NCBI GenBank assembly: GCA_028289445.1
Contig: JANQPO010000003.1
Coordinates: 43,882-107,881, forward strand
DNA from: Tepidamorphaceae bacterium
Lineage (GTDB): Bacteria; Pseudomonadota; Alphaproteobacteria; Rhizobiales; JAKSCL01
Direction: 5' to 3'
DNA length: 64,000 nt
The notes under the pieces were generated by a model. That model worked only from the letters and a program-made list of their open reading frames with translations, had not been told where the DNA came from and ran no database searches. Positions 10,490 through 19,616 of the stretch are shown here, piece by piece. A program made the translations under genes and the position numbers. Every line of letters begins with the position of its first letter. The first letter of the stretch is position 1.

Positions 10490-11386
10490 CTAGTTCGCGA
10501 CTTTGGAGGCGGTTTCGTCTGGCAAACCAGCCAATTTCTTGTCCGTTGTTATCATCGCCGCCAGTTGCTCGTTGGCAGCATCGAGATCATCCCGCGCCAG
10601 CTCGACCCAGGCCGCATACTGCTCATCGGTTACGACGCGAATTGCCAGCGGCATGAAGGCGTGGCGAACACCGCACAGCTCCGAGCATTGGCCGTAGTAG
10701 ATGCCCGTCTTGGTGGCCTGGAACCAGGTCTCGTTGAGGCGGCCGGGGACCGCGTCCAACTTCAAGCCGAAGGCTGGCAGCGCGAAATTGTGGAGCACAT
10801 CGCCGGCGGTCACGATGACGCGGATCACTTTGTTGACGGGCACCACGATGTCGTTGTCGACCGCTAGCAAACGCGGATCTTCGGGGCCGAGTTCATCGTC
10901 TTCCAGCATGATCGCGGAGAATTCCTCGATCCCTTCGTCGGGATACTCAAAGCCCCAATACCACTGATAGCCGATGGCCTTCACCGTGACGTCCGAAGGC
11001 GGGATCGTTTGCTCTTGATAGAGCAGACGGAAGGAGGGAATGGCGATGATCACCAGGATGAGGATCGGCACAACGGTCCACAACACCTCGATTGTCGTGT
11101 TGTGCGACGTCTTGGTTGGCGTCGGGTTCGACTTCTCGTTGAACCGCACCATGCAATAGATCAAAAGTCCCAGCACAAACAGGACGATGGCGGTGATGAT
11201 GACCAACAAGAGGGTGTGGAAATCATGGATCGCTTCCATCACCGGCGAGGCCGCCTCTGCGAGGTTGATCTGCCAAGGCACGGGCTGACCGCCGGCCGAA
11301 GCAGTGGACAGAGCGGCAAACATTGCCAATGTGCCAAGACCAACTGCGCGAAACGCCGAAACGCCAATCCGCAGAAATTGCTTCAT
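10490..11386 (-). CDS. coxB: cytochrome c oxidase subunit II
   Basis: Subunit II accepts electrons from cytochrome c through the binuclear CuA site in the periplasm. The 298-residue precursor has a signal sequence (about 1-30, ending TASAGG), two transmembrane helices (about 55-77 and 98-120) and a cupredoxin domain with the CuA ligands in YYGQCSELCGVRHAFM (near residue 230). It is the first gene of the cox operon, so the operon promoter should lie in the 341-bp gap upstream. The length is typical of alphaproteobacterial CoxB. Confidence 0.97.
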   Translation of the reverse strand: MKQFLRIGVSAFRAVGLGTLAMFAALSTASAGGQPVPWQINLAEAASPVMEAIHDFHTLLLVIITAIVLFVLGLLIYCMVRFNEKSNPTPTKTSHNTTIEVLWTVVPILILVIIAIPSFRLLYQEQTIPPSDVTVKAIGYQWYWGFEYPDEGIEEFSAIMLEDDELGPEDPRLLAVDNDIVVPVNKVIRVIVTAGDVLHNFALPAFGLKLDAVPGRLNETWFQATKTGIYYGQCSELCGVRHAFMPLAIRVVTDEQYAAWVELARDDLDAANEQLAAMITTDKKLAGLPDETASKVAN

Positions 11387-11727
11387 GTTTCAATCCTTGT
11401 CAGCGCCCAGCCGTGGCGCGCGTCAACCGTCAGCCTGCTATGCAATCTCAAGACTTTCGGCAGTTCAAACCAGCCCGAATCCGCATGTTTCTTCAATGCA
11501 GAATCCCGAAGAAAGCATAGGGCGTTGAAACCACACTTTAGACCCATTCGCAATGGTCACGACGTGTCATGGCGACGCATGAACGGCATTTCGGCGCTTC
11601 GTGTTAATCGCGGCTCGAAGCCCGGTTCGGTGCGCCCAGTCGGGTTTTCTCCACCGGACAACGTGATAGAGCTTGCCGCGAACCGGCGATTCTTCTAGGC
11701 GTTGCCGCCACGATAGAGATCAAAGAC
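11387..11727. other. 341-bp divergent intergenic region between coxB and the IalB-like gene
   Basis: No reading frame with family features and no hairpin with a T-tract was seen. The region must hold the cox operon promoter (minus strand) and the promoter of the IalB-like gene (plus strand), but I could not pick out a convincing -35/-10 pair for either. Confidence 0.5.
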
Positions 11728-12246
11728 GTGACAATGGCTTTTAATCTCGGCTTCCTCCGCCTTTCGGCCGCAGCGCTCTTCGGGATGGTTTTGTTGGCAT
11801 CGGGTTCTGCCTTAGCGCAGGGCGCGCTTCGGTCCGAACACGGCGCCTGGCAAATGCGTTGCGAGACGCCGCCGGGCGCCCCCGGAGAACAATGCGCGCT
11901 CATCCAAAGCGTGACCGCGGAGGATCGCGATAATGTAGGGTTGACGGTGATCGTGCTGAAGACGGCCGATCGCAACAGCCGAATTATGCGCGTGTTGGCG
12001 CCTCTTGGCATCTTGTTGCCGTCGGGCCTGGGCTTGAGGATCGATGAAACGGATATCGGCCGCGCCGGCTTCGTGCGCTGCCTGCCCAATGGCTGCGTTG
12101 CCGAAGTGATCCTGGAGGAGGAACTGATCGCCAAGATGCGGACCGGTCGGGACGCGACGTTTATTATCTTTCAGTCGCCAGAGGCCGGTATCGGTATTCC
12201 GGTCGCGCTCGAAGGGTTCGGCCCCGGTTTCGACGCCCTGCCGTGA
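11728..12246 (+). CDS. invasion-associated locus B (IalB) family protein
   Basis: The 172-residue product has an N-terminal signal peptide (about 1-31, cleavage likely after SALAQG) followed by the IalB fold signature: HGAWQMRCETPPG, EQCALIQSV, a conserved cysteine pair (about residues 113 and 118 in VRCLPNGCVAE) and the closing GIPVALEGFGPGFDAL. IalB proteins are periplasmic or envelope proteins widespread in Rhizobiales; despite the name most have no proven invasion role. The start is either GTG at 11728 or ATG at 11734, and neither has a strong ribosome site. Confidence 0.88.
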   Translation: MTMAFNLGFLRLSAAALFGMVLLASGSALAQGALRSEHGAWQMRCETPPGAPGEQCALIQSVTAEDRDNVGLTVIVLKTADRNSRIMRVLAPLGILLPSGLGLRIDETDIGRAGFVRCLPNGCVAEVILEEELIAKMRTGRDATFIIFQSPEAGIGIPVALEGFGPGFDALP

Positions 12247-12255
12247 GGCGAGCGG

Positions 12256-12744
12256 GTGCCTGACGCGATAAAGATTCGCCCCATTGAGAGTGCCGACGCT
12301 TCGACCGTTCTCCATCTGGTGAACGCGCTCAATGCGGTCACCGACGACCCACCGGTCAAAGTTGGTGCTGAGACCGTTGCGGCGTTCCTGGAGGCGGATC
12401 GTCTCTATGGGTTTCTGGCACAAGCGAATGCCACCGCGATCGGCTTTGTCATCGGTGAAGACTGCATCACGACCGACGTCCTTGAACCGGGCAGTTACAT
12501 GTCCGATCTCTATGTTCATGAGGATTGGCGCGGCCAGGGTGTCGGCCGGCGTTTGGTCGACGCGTTCGCCGCTGAAGCCGAGGCGCGGGGCGGAACCCAC
12601 ATATGGTGGGCGTCCATGCGTGAAAACCATACCGCCAGGCGCGCCTATCGCGCCTATGGAGCCATCGAGGACAAGACCTGCTGCCACGCATTGACGGAAA
12701 AGCAATTCGCCGCAGCCATCAGGCGACATCGCGAAAGGACATGA
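12256..12744 (+). CDS. GNAT family N-acetyltransferase
   Basis: The 162-residue protein is a complete single GNAT domain. The acetyl-CoA loop is seen as VHEDWRGQGVGRRLVD (about residues 91-106, matching the Q/RxxGxG/A rule), preceded by the beta strand DLYV, and the C-terminal strand region has NHTARRAYRAYGA. It starts with GTG at 12256, 9 bp after the IalB-like stop, and its stop overlaps the tldD start by 4 bp, so it is in the same transcript as tldD. The substrate is unknown. Confidence 0.9.
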   Translation: MPDAIKIRPIESADASTVLHLVNALNAVTDDPPVKVGAETVAAFLEADRLYGFLAQANATAIGFVIGEDCITTDVLEPGSYMSDLYVHEDWRGQGVGRRLVDAFAAEAEARGGTHIWWASMRENHTARRAYRAYGAIEDKTCCHALTEKQFAAAIRRHRERT

Positions 12745-14168
12745 CCATGACCGATGCACCATCGCTTCTCGACCGTGCCGGCATCGATCTGGAAACGGCG
12801 CGTGCGATCACGGCTGAGGCCATGGCAGGCGCCGATGACGGCGAACTCTATCTTGAATACAAGCAGTCCGAATCGCTGGCCTATGATGACGGAAAGCTGA
12901 AGCAGGCAACCATGGACACGAGCCAGGGGTTCGGGTTGCGCGCGGTTGCTGGCGAAACGACCGGATATGCCCATTCCTGCGATGTGTCGGCTGAGGCCAT
13001 GCGCCGCGCCGCTGACGCGGTTCGGGCCGCGACACGCGGCCATGACGGCGCCTTCGCTGCGCCACCGCGTGCGACGAACCAATTGCGCTACGGCGACGAC
13101 GATCCGCTCGAGAGCCCTGCCTTTTCCGACAAAGTAGCGCTTTTGCAGGAGATCGACGGCTATTTGCGGGAGAAGGACACGCGTGTTGCCCAGGTCTCGG
13201 CCTCGCTGGCGGGAAGCCGTCAGGTTGTTGAGATTGTCCGCCCCGATGGTCAGGTCAGGCGTGACGTCCGACCGCTCGTGCGTGTCAACATCTCAGTCAT
13301 CGCGACCGATGGCACGCGTCGCGAAACTGGATCCAGCGGTCTTGGCGGTCGCCAGGGCTACCCTGCATTTATCGGCGAAGCGAGCTGGCAGGCCGCGGCC
13401 GACGAAGCGCTACGCCAGGCTCTGGTCAATCTTGAAAGCGTACCGGCGCCTGCCGGCTCGCTCACGGTGGTGCTCGGTCCAGGCTGGCCGGGCATCTTGC
13501 TGCACGAAGCCGTCGGCCACGGCTTGGAGGGGGATTTCAATCGCAAGGCCACCTCCGCGTTTGCCGGTTTGATGGGCGAGCGCGTCGCGTCGAAGGGCGT
13601 AACGGTTGTCGACGATGGCACGCTCGCCGACCGGCGCGGTGCGCTGACATTCGATGATGAAGGCACGCCGTCCGGATGCGCCACGCTGATTGAGGACGGT
13701 ATCCTGGTCGGTTACATGCAGGACCGCCAAAACGCCCGGCTGATGGGCGTCGATGCGACAGGCAACGGTCGCCGCCAGTCCTATGCCCATCTTCCGATGC
13801 CGCGCATGACGAACACGATCATGCAGAGCGGCACCGATGATCCGGGTGAGATTCTGGCCTCCGTAAAGGACGGCCTTTACGCCGTATCCTTCGGCGGTGG
13901 CCAGGTCGACATCACCTCAGGCAAGTTCGTCTTTCAATGCACGGAGGCCTATCGCATCGAAAACGGCAAGGTGGGCGCACCGGTCAAGGGCGCGATGCTG
14001 ATCGGCAATGGCCCCGACGCCCTGACCCGCGTGACCATGATCGGCAATGACATGGCGCTCGACCCCGGTGTCGGCACTTGCGGCAAGAACGGCCAGTGGG
14101 TGCCGGTCGGCGTCGGCCAGCCGACCTTACGCATCGACGGCATCACCGTCGGCGGCACCGCGACCTGA
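12741..14168 (+). CDS. tldD: metalloprotease TldD
   Basis: TldD with its partner TldE/PmbA forms a zinc protease that degrades unfolded peptides and matures some peptide antibiotics. The 475-residue product carries the catalytic HEAVGH (His255, Glu256, His260, an HExxxH motif), followed by GLEGDFNRK. The glycine-rich C-terminus (GTCGKNGQWVPVG) is also typical. The start is ATG at 12741 or 12750. No tldE/pmbA partner is encoded in the window, so it must lie elsewhere if the complex is complete. Confidence 0.96.
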   Translation: MTMTDAPSLLDRAGIDLETARAITAEAMAGADDGELYLEYKQSESLAYDDGKLKQATMDTSQGFGLRAVAGETTGYAHSCDVSAEAMRRAADAVRAATRGHDGAFAAPPRATNQLRYGDDDPLESPAFSDKVALLQEIDGYLREKDTRVAQVSASLAGSRQVVEIVRPDGQVRRDVRPLVRVNISVIATDGTRRETGSSGLGGRQGYPAFIGEASWQAAADEALRQALVNLESVPAPAGSLTVVLGPGWPGILLHEAVGHGLEGDFNRKATSAFAGLMGERVASKGVTVVDDGTLADRRGALTFDDEGTPSGCATLIEDGILVGYMQDRQNARLMGVDATGNGRRQSYAHLPMPRMTNTIMQSGTDDPGEILASVKDGLYAVSFGGGQVDITSGKFVFQCTEAYRIENGKVGAPVKGAMLIGNGPDALTRVTMIGNDMALDPGVGTCGKNGQWVPVGVGQPTLRIDGITVGGTAT

Positions 14169-14313
14169 AATTACACGCGAAAATTGCAGAAGCCACAATC
14201 GTTCCCCGTTTTTGAGAGCCGCCTGGGCATCCAAATTGCATTATGTGCGGGCAAACGGGCTATGATAGGGCGAATCGCCGCAACCAGACGAAACGGAGCG
14301 CCGACACGCGAAC

Positions 14314-16188
14314 ATGGCTGAACCGACCGGCGACGTAGGATTTATCGGATACTCGATCCTGTTGATGACAGCCGCAGTCGTGGCGGTGCCGGTCTTTCGT
14401 CGCTTCGGTCTGGGATCGATCCTGGGCTACCTCGCCGCCGGTGTCGTCGTCGGCCCGATCCTGCGGCTCATCGCGGAACCGGAGGGAATCCTCCATTTCG
14501 CTGAACTTGGGGTGGTTCTGCTCTTGTTCGTTATCGGACTGGAGCTGAAACCCTCCAGACTCTGGTCGATGCGCCAGGACATCTTCGGCCTCGGCGCAGC
14601 ACAGGTCATCATCTCCGGCATCGTTTTGGCGGGCTTGGCGGCGCTCACCGGCGCAGCGTTTTCCGCCGCGATCGTCATTGGCTTCGGCTTGGCCCTGTCA
14701 TCGACGGCAATCGGCCTTCAGACCCTTGAAGAGCGCAATGAACGCCCGACCCCGTATGGGCAGAAGGCGTTTTCGATTCTGCTGTTCCAGGATTTGGCGA
14801 TCGTGCCGCTGATTGCACTGGTTTCGATCTTGGCGCCGTCGAGCCTTTCAAAGGGCGGCGAGTCGATTGGGCTGATGGATGTTATGACGATGGTGGGCGC
14901 CGTCGCGATCGTTATCCTCGCCGGACGTTATCTGCTGAACCCGCTGTTCCGCATGTTGGCGGTCGCTGATGCACGCGAGATCATGACCGCCGCCGCGCTG
15001 CTGATTGTGCTCTCGGCGGCGATGCTGATGCAATGGGCCGGGCTGTCGATGGCGATGGGGGCATTCATCGCCGGCGTGCTCCTGGCGGAATCCTCCTTCC
15101 GCCATGAGTTGGAAGCCAACATTGAGCCCTTCCGCGGTCTGCTCCTTGGATTGTTTTTCATTGCCGTCGGCATGGCGCTCAACATCGATGTCATCATCGA
15201 AAACTGGTACGTCGTCATCGGCGTGGCATTGGCAATGATGGCGGTCAAGGCCGGCATCATCTACGGTCTTTTGCGTCTGACCCGGACCGGACATAACGAT
15301 GCTGTGCGCGTCGCACTCCTCCTCCCGCAGGCTGGCGAGTTTGGCTTTGTCATCTTCACCCAGGCCGCGTCGGTCTTCATCATCAGCCAGAACACGGCGT
15401 CGCTTCTAACCGCCGCCATCACCCTGTCGATGGCGCTTACACCGCTGTCCATCAAACTTTGTCGCTACTTCCTGACCGCAGACGCGGAGGAAGAAATGGT
15501 GATGGATTTCGAGGGTGCGGAAGGCAAGGTGCTGATGATCGGCTTCTCGCGCTTCGGTCACATCGCTGCCCAACATCTGTTGGCCGAAGGCGTGGACGTG
15601 ACGATCATCGACTCAAGCCCCAATCGGATCCGCAACGCCGCGAAGTTCGGCTTCAAGGTCTACTATGGCGATGGCCGGCGGCTCGACGTCTTGCGCGCGG
15701 CCGGGGCGGGCGCAGCCGAGGTGATCTGCATTTGCGTGCGCGGGCGTGATGCGACCGACCAGATCTTCGACCTGGTCAAGTCGAGCTTTCCGCTCGCCAA
15801 GGTCTTCGTTCGCAGCTATGACCGCGTCCACACGCTCGACCTCATCGACAAGGGCGTCGACTTCGAGATCCGCGAGACCTATGAGTCGGCAATGGTGTTC
15901 GGGACAAAGACACTGGAGGCAGTTGGCATCGCACCCGAACGCGCCCACGAAGTCGCCTCAGATATTCGGCGGCGCGACATGGAACGCCTGGCAGTCCAGC
16001 AGGTCGAGGGTGTTTACGCTGGCCTCGACATGTTGCATGGCACGTTCCTTCAGCCCGAACCGCTGACCGAGCCGAAAAAGGCGGCGGAGGCGCTTTCTGA
16101 AGAAACCGCCGAGATCGCGGATGCGGATGCCGAAGACGACAAGCCGGATGCGGACGCCGCGAAAGTCGACGATCGCGAAGCGGTCTAA
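14314..16188 (+). CDS. Kef-type monovalent cation:proton antiporter with RCK domain (CPA2)
   Basis: The 624-residue protein has twelve or so transmembrane helices in residues 1-385 forming a Na+/H+ exchanger fold of the CPA2 family. A TrkA-N/RCK Rossmann domain follows (about 400-520, with VLMIGFSRFGHIAAQHLL and VTIIDSSPNRIRNAAKFG, the NAD(H)-binding pattern). An acidic, low-complexity tail rich in Asp, Glu and Ala makes up the last 50 residues. KefB/KefC relatives release K+ in exchange for H+ during electrophile stress. It has its own upstream region of 145 bp. Confidence 0.93.
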   Translation: MAEPTGDVGFIGYSILLMTAAVVAVPVFRRFGLGSILGYLAAGVVVGPILRLIAEPEGILHFAELGVVLLLFVIGLELKPSRLWSMRQDIFGLGAAQVIISGIVLAGLAALTGAAFSAAIVIGFGLALSSTAIGLQTLEERNERPTPYGQKAFSILLFQDLAIVPLIALVSILAPSSLSKGGESIGLMDVMTMVGAVAIVILAGRYLLNPLFRMLAVADAREIMTAAALLIVLSAAMLMQWAGLSMAMGAFIAGVLLAESSFRHELEANIEPFRGLLLGLFFIAVGMALNIDVIIENWYVVIGVALAMMAVKAGIIYGLLRLTRTGHNDAVRVALLLPQAGEFGFVIFTQAASVFIISQNTASLLTAAITLSMALTPLSIKLCRYFLTADAEEEMVMDFEGAEGKVLMIGFSRFGHIAAQHLLAEGVDVTIIDSSPNRIRNAAKFGFKVYYGDGRRLDVLRAAGAGAAEVICICVRGRDATDQIFDLVKSSFPLAKVFVRSYDRVHTLDLIDKGVDFEIRETYESAMVFGTKTLEAVGIAPERAHEVASDIRRRDMERLAVQQVEGVYAGLDMLHGTFLQPEPLTEPKKAAEALSEETAEIADADAEDDKPDADAAKVDDREAV

Positions 16189-16197
16189 AACGACGGA

Positions 16198-17643
16198 TTG
16201 AAGCCCATAACGTCCCGCGAGAACGCCGCTCCGCAGCCCGCGAAATTCGTGACGGGCTCCACGATGCGCCACGTCGCGATCATGACGCTGACGGGGTCGG
16301 TCGGCCTTGTCGCGATCTTTCTCGTCGATTTCATCGATATGTTCTTTCTGTCGCTGCTCGGCGAAGTCGCCATCGCCGCGGCGATTGGCTATGCGGGCAC
16401 GATCCTCTTTTTCACCATTTCGCTTGGCATTGGCGTCGCAATCGCTGCTGGGGCGCTGGTGTCGCGGGCGCTTGGCGCCGGCGACCGGGAGGAGGCGCGT
16501 CGGCTGGCGACATCGAGCGTTCTCTACATGGTGCTGGCCAGCGTGGCTGTGTCCATCATTTTGTTCCCGCTGCTGCCGATGCTTCTTGATCTGCTGGGGG
16601 CTAAGGGGCGCACCCGGGAACTGTCGCTTGGCTACTTGCAGATCATGGTGGCTTCGACCCCGCTTCTCGGTATCGGCATGGCGTCGGGGGCGCTCCTGCG
16701 CGCAGTCGGCGATGCCAAGCGGGCAATGTATGTCACCCTGTCAGGCGGCGTTGTAAACGCCGTCCTCGACCCGATTTTCATCTTCGGCTTTGATTGGGGC
16801 GTCAACGGCGCGGCACTCGCCTCGGTTTGCTCGCGCATCGCCCTGGTGGCCTGGGGCTATTATGGGCTCGTCAAAGTCCACGACATGTTGGCGCCACCCT
16901 CGTTTTACCTCTTTCGCCCGCGCGTGCCGGCGCTCACCGCGATCGCCATGCCGGCGATCCTCACGAATTTGGCGACGCCTGCGGGCAACGCCTACATCAC
17001 GGCGGCGATTGCCGACTTCGGAGATGGCGCAGTGGCGGGCTGGGCGATCGTCGGCCGGCTCATTCCGGTTGCCTTCGGTGTGGTGTTCTCACTATCGGGT
17101 GCCGTCGGGCCGATCCTTGGACAGAACCTCGGTGCACGCCGTTTCGACCGCGTCCGGGCAACCTTTCGGGACAGTCTCATCTTTTGCTCCGGCTATGTGC
17201 TCCTGGTTTGGCTGGCCCTGTTCCTAGCGCAGGACTTCATCATCGCCGTCTTCCAGGCGACCGGTGAGGCGGCTGAACTGATTTCGCTGTTCTGCGCCTT
17301 CGTGGCGGGGAGCTTCTTGTTCAACGGCGCGCTTTTCGTTTCGAACGCCGCGTTCAACAATCTGGGTTATCCGCGCTACTCGACGGTCTTGAATTGGGGC
17401 AAGGCAAGCGTCGGAACGGTTCCATTTGTCTGGGTCGGTGGCTGGTTAGCGGGAGCGCCAGGCGTTTTGATCGGACAGGGGATTGGATCGGTCGTCTTCG
17501 GGGTCCTGGCGGCCCTGGTGTGTTACCGCGTGGTGATCGGCATGGAGCGCGATCCACCGCCGCCCGATGCGCCAAAAGAGCCGCCTGTGTGGCGCCATGC
17601 GCTGTGGCCTTTCTCGTCGGGCAAGAGCATGAGCGCCAATTAA
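16198..17643 (+). CDS. MATE family efflux transporter
   Basis: The frame runs 481 codons from a TTG at 16198, but the first 22 residues are not membrane-like and the ATG at 16264 (MRHVAIMTLTGSVGL) is an equally good start. The body has twelve predicted helices in two MatE halves, with the paired segments LSLGYLQIMVASTPLLGIGM and FLFNGALFVSNAAFNNLGYP. MATE proteins export cationic compounds in exchange for Na+ or H+. It begins 10 bp after the antiporter stop and may share its transcript. Confidence 0.92.
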   Translation: MKPITSRENAAPQPAKFVTGSTMRHVAIMTLTGSVGLVAIFLVDFIDMFFLSLLGEVAIAAAIGYAGTILFFTISLGIGVAIAAGALVSRALGAGDREEARRLATSSVLYMVLASVAVSIILFPLLPMLLDLLGAKGRTRELSLGYLQIMVASTPLLGIGMASGALLRAVGDAKRAMYVTLSGGVVNAVLDPIFIFGFDWGVNGAALASVCSRIALVAWGYYGLVKVHDMLAPPSFYLFRPRVPALTAIAMPAILTNLATPAGNAYITAAIADFGDGAVAGWAIVGRLIPVAFGVVFSLSGAVGPILGQNLGARRFDRVRATFRDSLIFCSGYVLLVWLALFLAQDFIIAVFQATGEAAELISLFCAFVAGSFLFNGALFVSNAAFNNLGYPRYSTVLNWGKASVGTVPFVWVGGWLAGAPGVLIGQGIGSVVFGVLAALVCYRVVIGMERDPPPPDAPKEPPVWRHALWPFSSGKSMSAN

Positions 17644-17663
17644 CACTCGCCTGAAACGAAAAG

Positions 17664-17690
17664 GCGGCGGCTCTTGGTGCGAGCCGCCGC
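17664..17690 (-). terminator. intrinsic terminator of the first DUF1127 gene
   Basis: A perfect 10-bp GC stem (GCGGCGGCTC / GAGCCGCCGC) with a 7-nt loop is followed on the minus strand by CTTTTCGTTT. It lies 75 bp downstream of the minus-strand DUF1127 stop and 20 bp after the convergent MATE stop, so it may also slow plus-strand transcription. Confidence 0.75.
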
Positions 17691-17764
17691 AGGGTCTTCT
17701 CCGGCCCGGGCTCAGGCAAAACCCGGATAGAGGGGCGCCGGAGAAGGGGTAACAAGGGTGCCGG

Positions 17765-18034
17765 TCAGTGCCGTCGATGTTTGCCGACAGCGCCGGCGAG
17801 CCTGGCCGTGGGATCGTCCCAATAAGGCGCTGCTTGGGCTCGACGCACGTCCTCATAGGTCAGCCCGATATCGGCCAACATGCGATCGTCCAGGTGCACA
17901 AGCTGCGTCACGGCGCGCCGATTCGCGAGGCGACGATAGACCGACTTCACCATCGCCACGATTTGGCTGGTGAAACTTACCCGTGCGCGTCCCATGGAGG
18001 CGCCCGGGGCGTAGGAAACATGACTATAGGCCAT
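17765..18034 (-). CDS. DUF1127 small basic protein, cassette copy 1
   Basis: The 89-residue protein ends in a DUF1127 domain: LVHLDDRMLADIGLTYEDVRRA (about residues 45-66), the arginine-rich helix pair seen in small alphaproteobacterial regulators of RNA turnover and metabolism. The start has a strong Shine-Dalgarno (AGGAGGACC, then ATG). The gene is divergent from a LysR regulator, and the whole arrangement is repeated 1.4 kb further on. The 5' leader holds a 7-bp hairpin at 18097-18119. The biochemical role of DUF1127 proteins is known only in part; some bind RNA. Confidence 0.9.
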   Translation of the reverse strand: MAYSHVSYAPGASMGRARVSFTSQIVAMVKSVYRRLANRRAVTQLVHLDDRMLADIGLTYEDVRRAQAAPYWDDPTARLAGAVGKHRRH

Positions 18035-18181
18035 GATTGGTCCTCCTGAAGGCAGGGTTAGGCCGGCCCACGCCGTCGTCGTGGCGAGGGTATTCCCCGG
18101 ACGTGCCTTTTTCGTCCGGCGGCTGAAATCACGATCACGTTTGTGATGCTTGGAAGATGCGCGATGGCTTGGAATAAATCC

Positions 18182-18220
18182 AACGAATGTTTATGATGGC
18201 TTTCATCAATTGAAGTGATG
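18182..18220 (+). promoter_or_regulatory. composite LysR operator upstream of LysR copy 1
   Basis: The element AACGAATGTTT (18182-18192) is followed after 9 bp by an inverted repeat TTCATCA-N7-TGATGGA (18202-18222) that contains a T-N11-A LysR box (T18206, A18218). The same two parts with the same 9-bp spacing occur upstream of LysR copy 2, which is strong evidence that they are functional. The box overlaps the first possible start codons (GTG 18215, ATG 18218), favouring translation from ATG 18230 or autorepression. Confidence 0.65.
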
Positions 18221-19108
18221 GATTCCACAATGGCCGCCCTTCTCGATACGGAACAGTTGCAAACCTTCGTCGCGATTGCCGAGACCGGCAGCTTCACCCG
18301 CGCGGCTGAGACGGTTTTCAAAACGCAATCGGCCGTGTCGATGCAGATGAAGCGTTTGGAAGAGCGCATCGGTCGTCAGATGTTTTTGCGAGAGGGCCGC
18401 AGCGTGCGCCTCACACAGGATGGTGAGACGTTGCTCGACTATGCGCGACGGATCATCGACATGAACACGCAAGCGCTCATGGCATTCTCGGAATGCGGCC
18501 TAGACGGTCATATCCGGCTCGGCACGCCCGACGATTACGCCGACCGGTTCCTGCCGGAGATTCTGGCGCGCTTCGCCCGGACCCATCCCAAGGTGGAGGT
18601 GACGGTTCTATGCGAACCGTCGCCGATGCTGGCCGATCGTATCCGCAACCACGATTTGGACTTGGCGCTGATCACCCATGTCGAGGGACGCGGCCCGGCC
18701 GAGGTCGTACGGCGCGAGCCACTGCATTGGGTCACGTCGGCGCGCTCTTGTGCGCACAGTTGCGAGGTGTTGCCGCTGGCGCTTGGTCGCAGCACCTGCG
18801 ATTGGCGCCAGGCGGCGGAACAGGCATTGATCGAAGCCGGTCGACCTTACCGCATCCTTTATTCAAGCTGGCATTCCATGGCCGTCGCGGCGGCTGTAAC
18901 CGCGGGTTTGGCGATCTCCGTCCTGCCGGAAAGCGCCGTTCGTCATGACATGCGGGTGCTTGGACCGTCAGACGGTTTCCCGTCCTTGCCAAGCTGCAAG
19001 ATCGCGTTGTTGCGGGACTACAATAAAGAGTCGGATCTGGTTTCGGCACTCGCCGAACACATCATCTCAAGCCTCGACACGCCGAAGGCGCTCGACGCGG
19101 CAGAATGA
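18215..19108 (+). CDS. LysR family transcriptional regulator, cassette copy 1
   Basis: The 297-residue protein has an N-terminal winged helix-turn-helix (TFVAIAETGSFTRAAETV, then QSAVSMQMKRLEERIGR) and a LysR substrate-binding domain. Three in-frame starts exist (GTG 18215, ATG 18218, ATG 18230); the operator position and comparison with copy 2 favour 18230. It is clearly paralogous to the regulator at 19615: shared blocks include VEVTV, RREPLHWVTS, LPLAL, GRPYRI and MRVLG with ADGFP/SDGFP. It faces a DUF1127 gene across 180 bp, the usual layout for a LysR regulator and its target. Confidence 0.92.
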   Translation: MMDSTMAALLDTEQLQTFVAIAETGSFTRAAETVFKTQSAVSMQMKRLEERIGRQMFLREGRSVRLTQDGETLLDYARRIIDMNTQALMAFSECGLDGHIRLGTPDDYADRFLPEILARFARTHPKVEVTVLCEPSPMLADRIRNHDLDLALITHVEGRGPAEVVRREPLHWVTSARSCAHSCEVLPLALGRSTCDWRQAAEQALIEAGRPYRILYSSWHSMAVAAAVTAGLAISVLPESAVRHDMRVLGPSDGFPSLPSCKIALLRDYNKESDLVSALAEHIISSLDTPKALDAAE

Positions 19109-19112
19109 GAAA

Positions 19113-19138
19113 GACCGCGCCGGCGCACCGGCGCGGTC
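19113..19138 (-). terminator. hairpin terminator between LysR copy 1 and DUF1127 copy 2
   Basis: A perfect 11-bp stem (GACCGCGCCGG / CCGGCGCGGTC, loop CGCA) starts 5 bp after the LysR stop and 14 bp after the convergent DUF1127 stop. On the minus strand TTTCT follows, so it serves the DUF1127 gene best but probably blocks both directions. Confidence 0.7.
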
Positions 19139-19151
19139 CATGCACGATCGG

Positions 19152-19457
19152 TTAGATATGACGACGGACCCCGCGCAGGGATCGGGTCATCGCCGCCTGG
19201 CGCGCCTTTCCCAAGGATACGGCAGCGCGCGACCGGTCGAGCGAATCGAGCGCTCCGTAGATATCGGCACGGGTCAGGCCCATGTCCTCAAGCTGCCAAT
19301 CCTCCAGCGCCAGGTACACATTGATCTGGTTGCGCTGCCGGCGGCGCTCGGCGGCTGCAGCCCAAAGGTCGGCGATGGCGTCGAACGCGGCCGTGAGCCA
19401 CTGGCCAATGGCTGGACGCCCAACGGTGATAGGTGTGACATCGGAATAGTGCGTCAT
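19152..19457 (-). CDS. DUF1127 small protein, cassette copy 2
   Basis: The frame is open upstream, but the ATG at 19457 has a strong Shine-Dalgarno (GGAGGACAAACC before the ATG) nearly identical to that of copy 1, giving 101 residues. The C-terminal half holds the DUF1127 pattern VYLALEDWQLEDMGLTRADI (about 53-72), followed by a basic tail ending RRHI. It is more diverged from copy 1 than the two LysR genes are from each other, but it has the same orientation, ribosome site and divergent partner. Confidence 0.85.
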   Translation of the reverse strand: MTHYSDVTPITVGRPAIGQWLTAAFDAIADLWAAAAERRRQRNQINVYLALEDWQLEDMGLTRADIYGALDSLDRSRAAVSLGKARQAAMTRSLRGVRRHI

Positions 19458-19574
19458 GGTTTGTCCTCCAAATCGGCAGACCGATCCCGTTCGCCGACTC
19501 CCAAAGACTCGGCGTTTCGCAGGGGCGATGCGGTTGGTCTGGAGCGAATATGGTCGACAGAAATAGTTTTGACT

Positions 19575-19616
19575 AACGAATGTTTTCAATTATATTCATC
19601 GCAATTATCGATGAAT
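19575..19616 (+). promoter_or_regulatory. composite LysR operator upstream of LysR copy 2
   Basis: AACGAATGTTT (19575-19585) is followed after 9 bp by the inverted repeat TTCATCG-N7-CGATGAA (19595-19615), perfect on both arms and containing a T-N11-A box (T19599, A19611). Order, spacing and half-site sequence match the element upstream of copy 1. The box covers the ATGs at 19611 and 19615, which supports ATG 19627 (preceded by GAGG) as the real start. Confidence 0.7.
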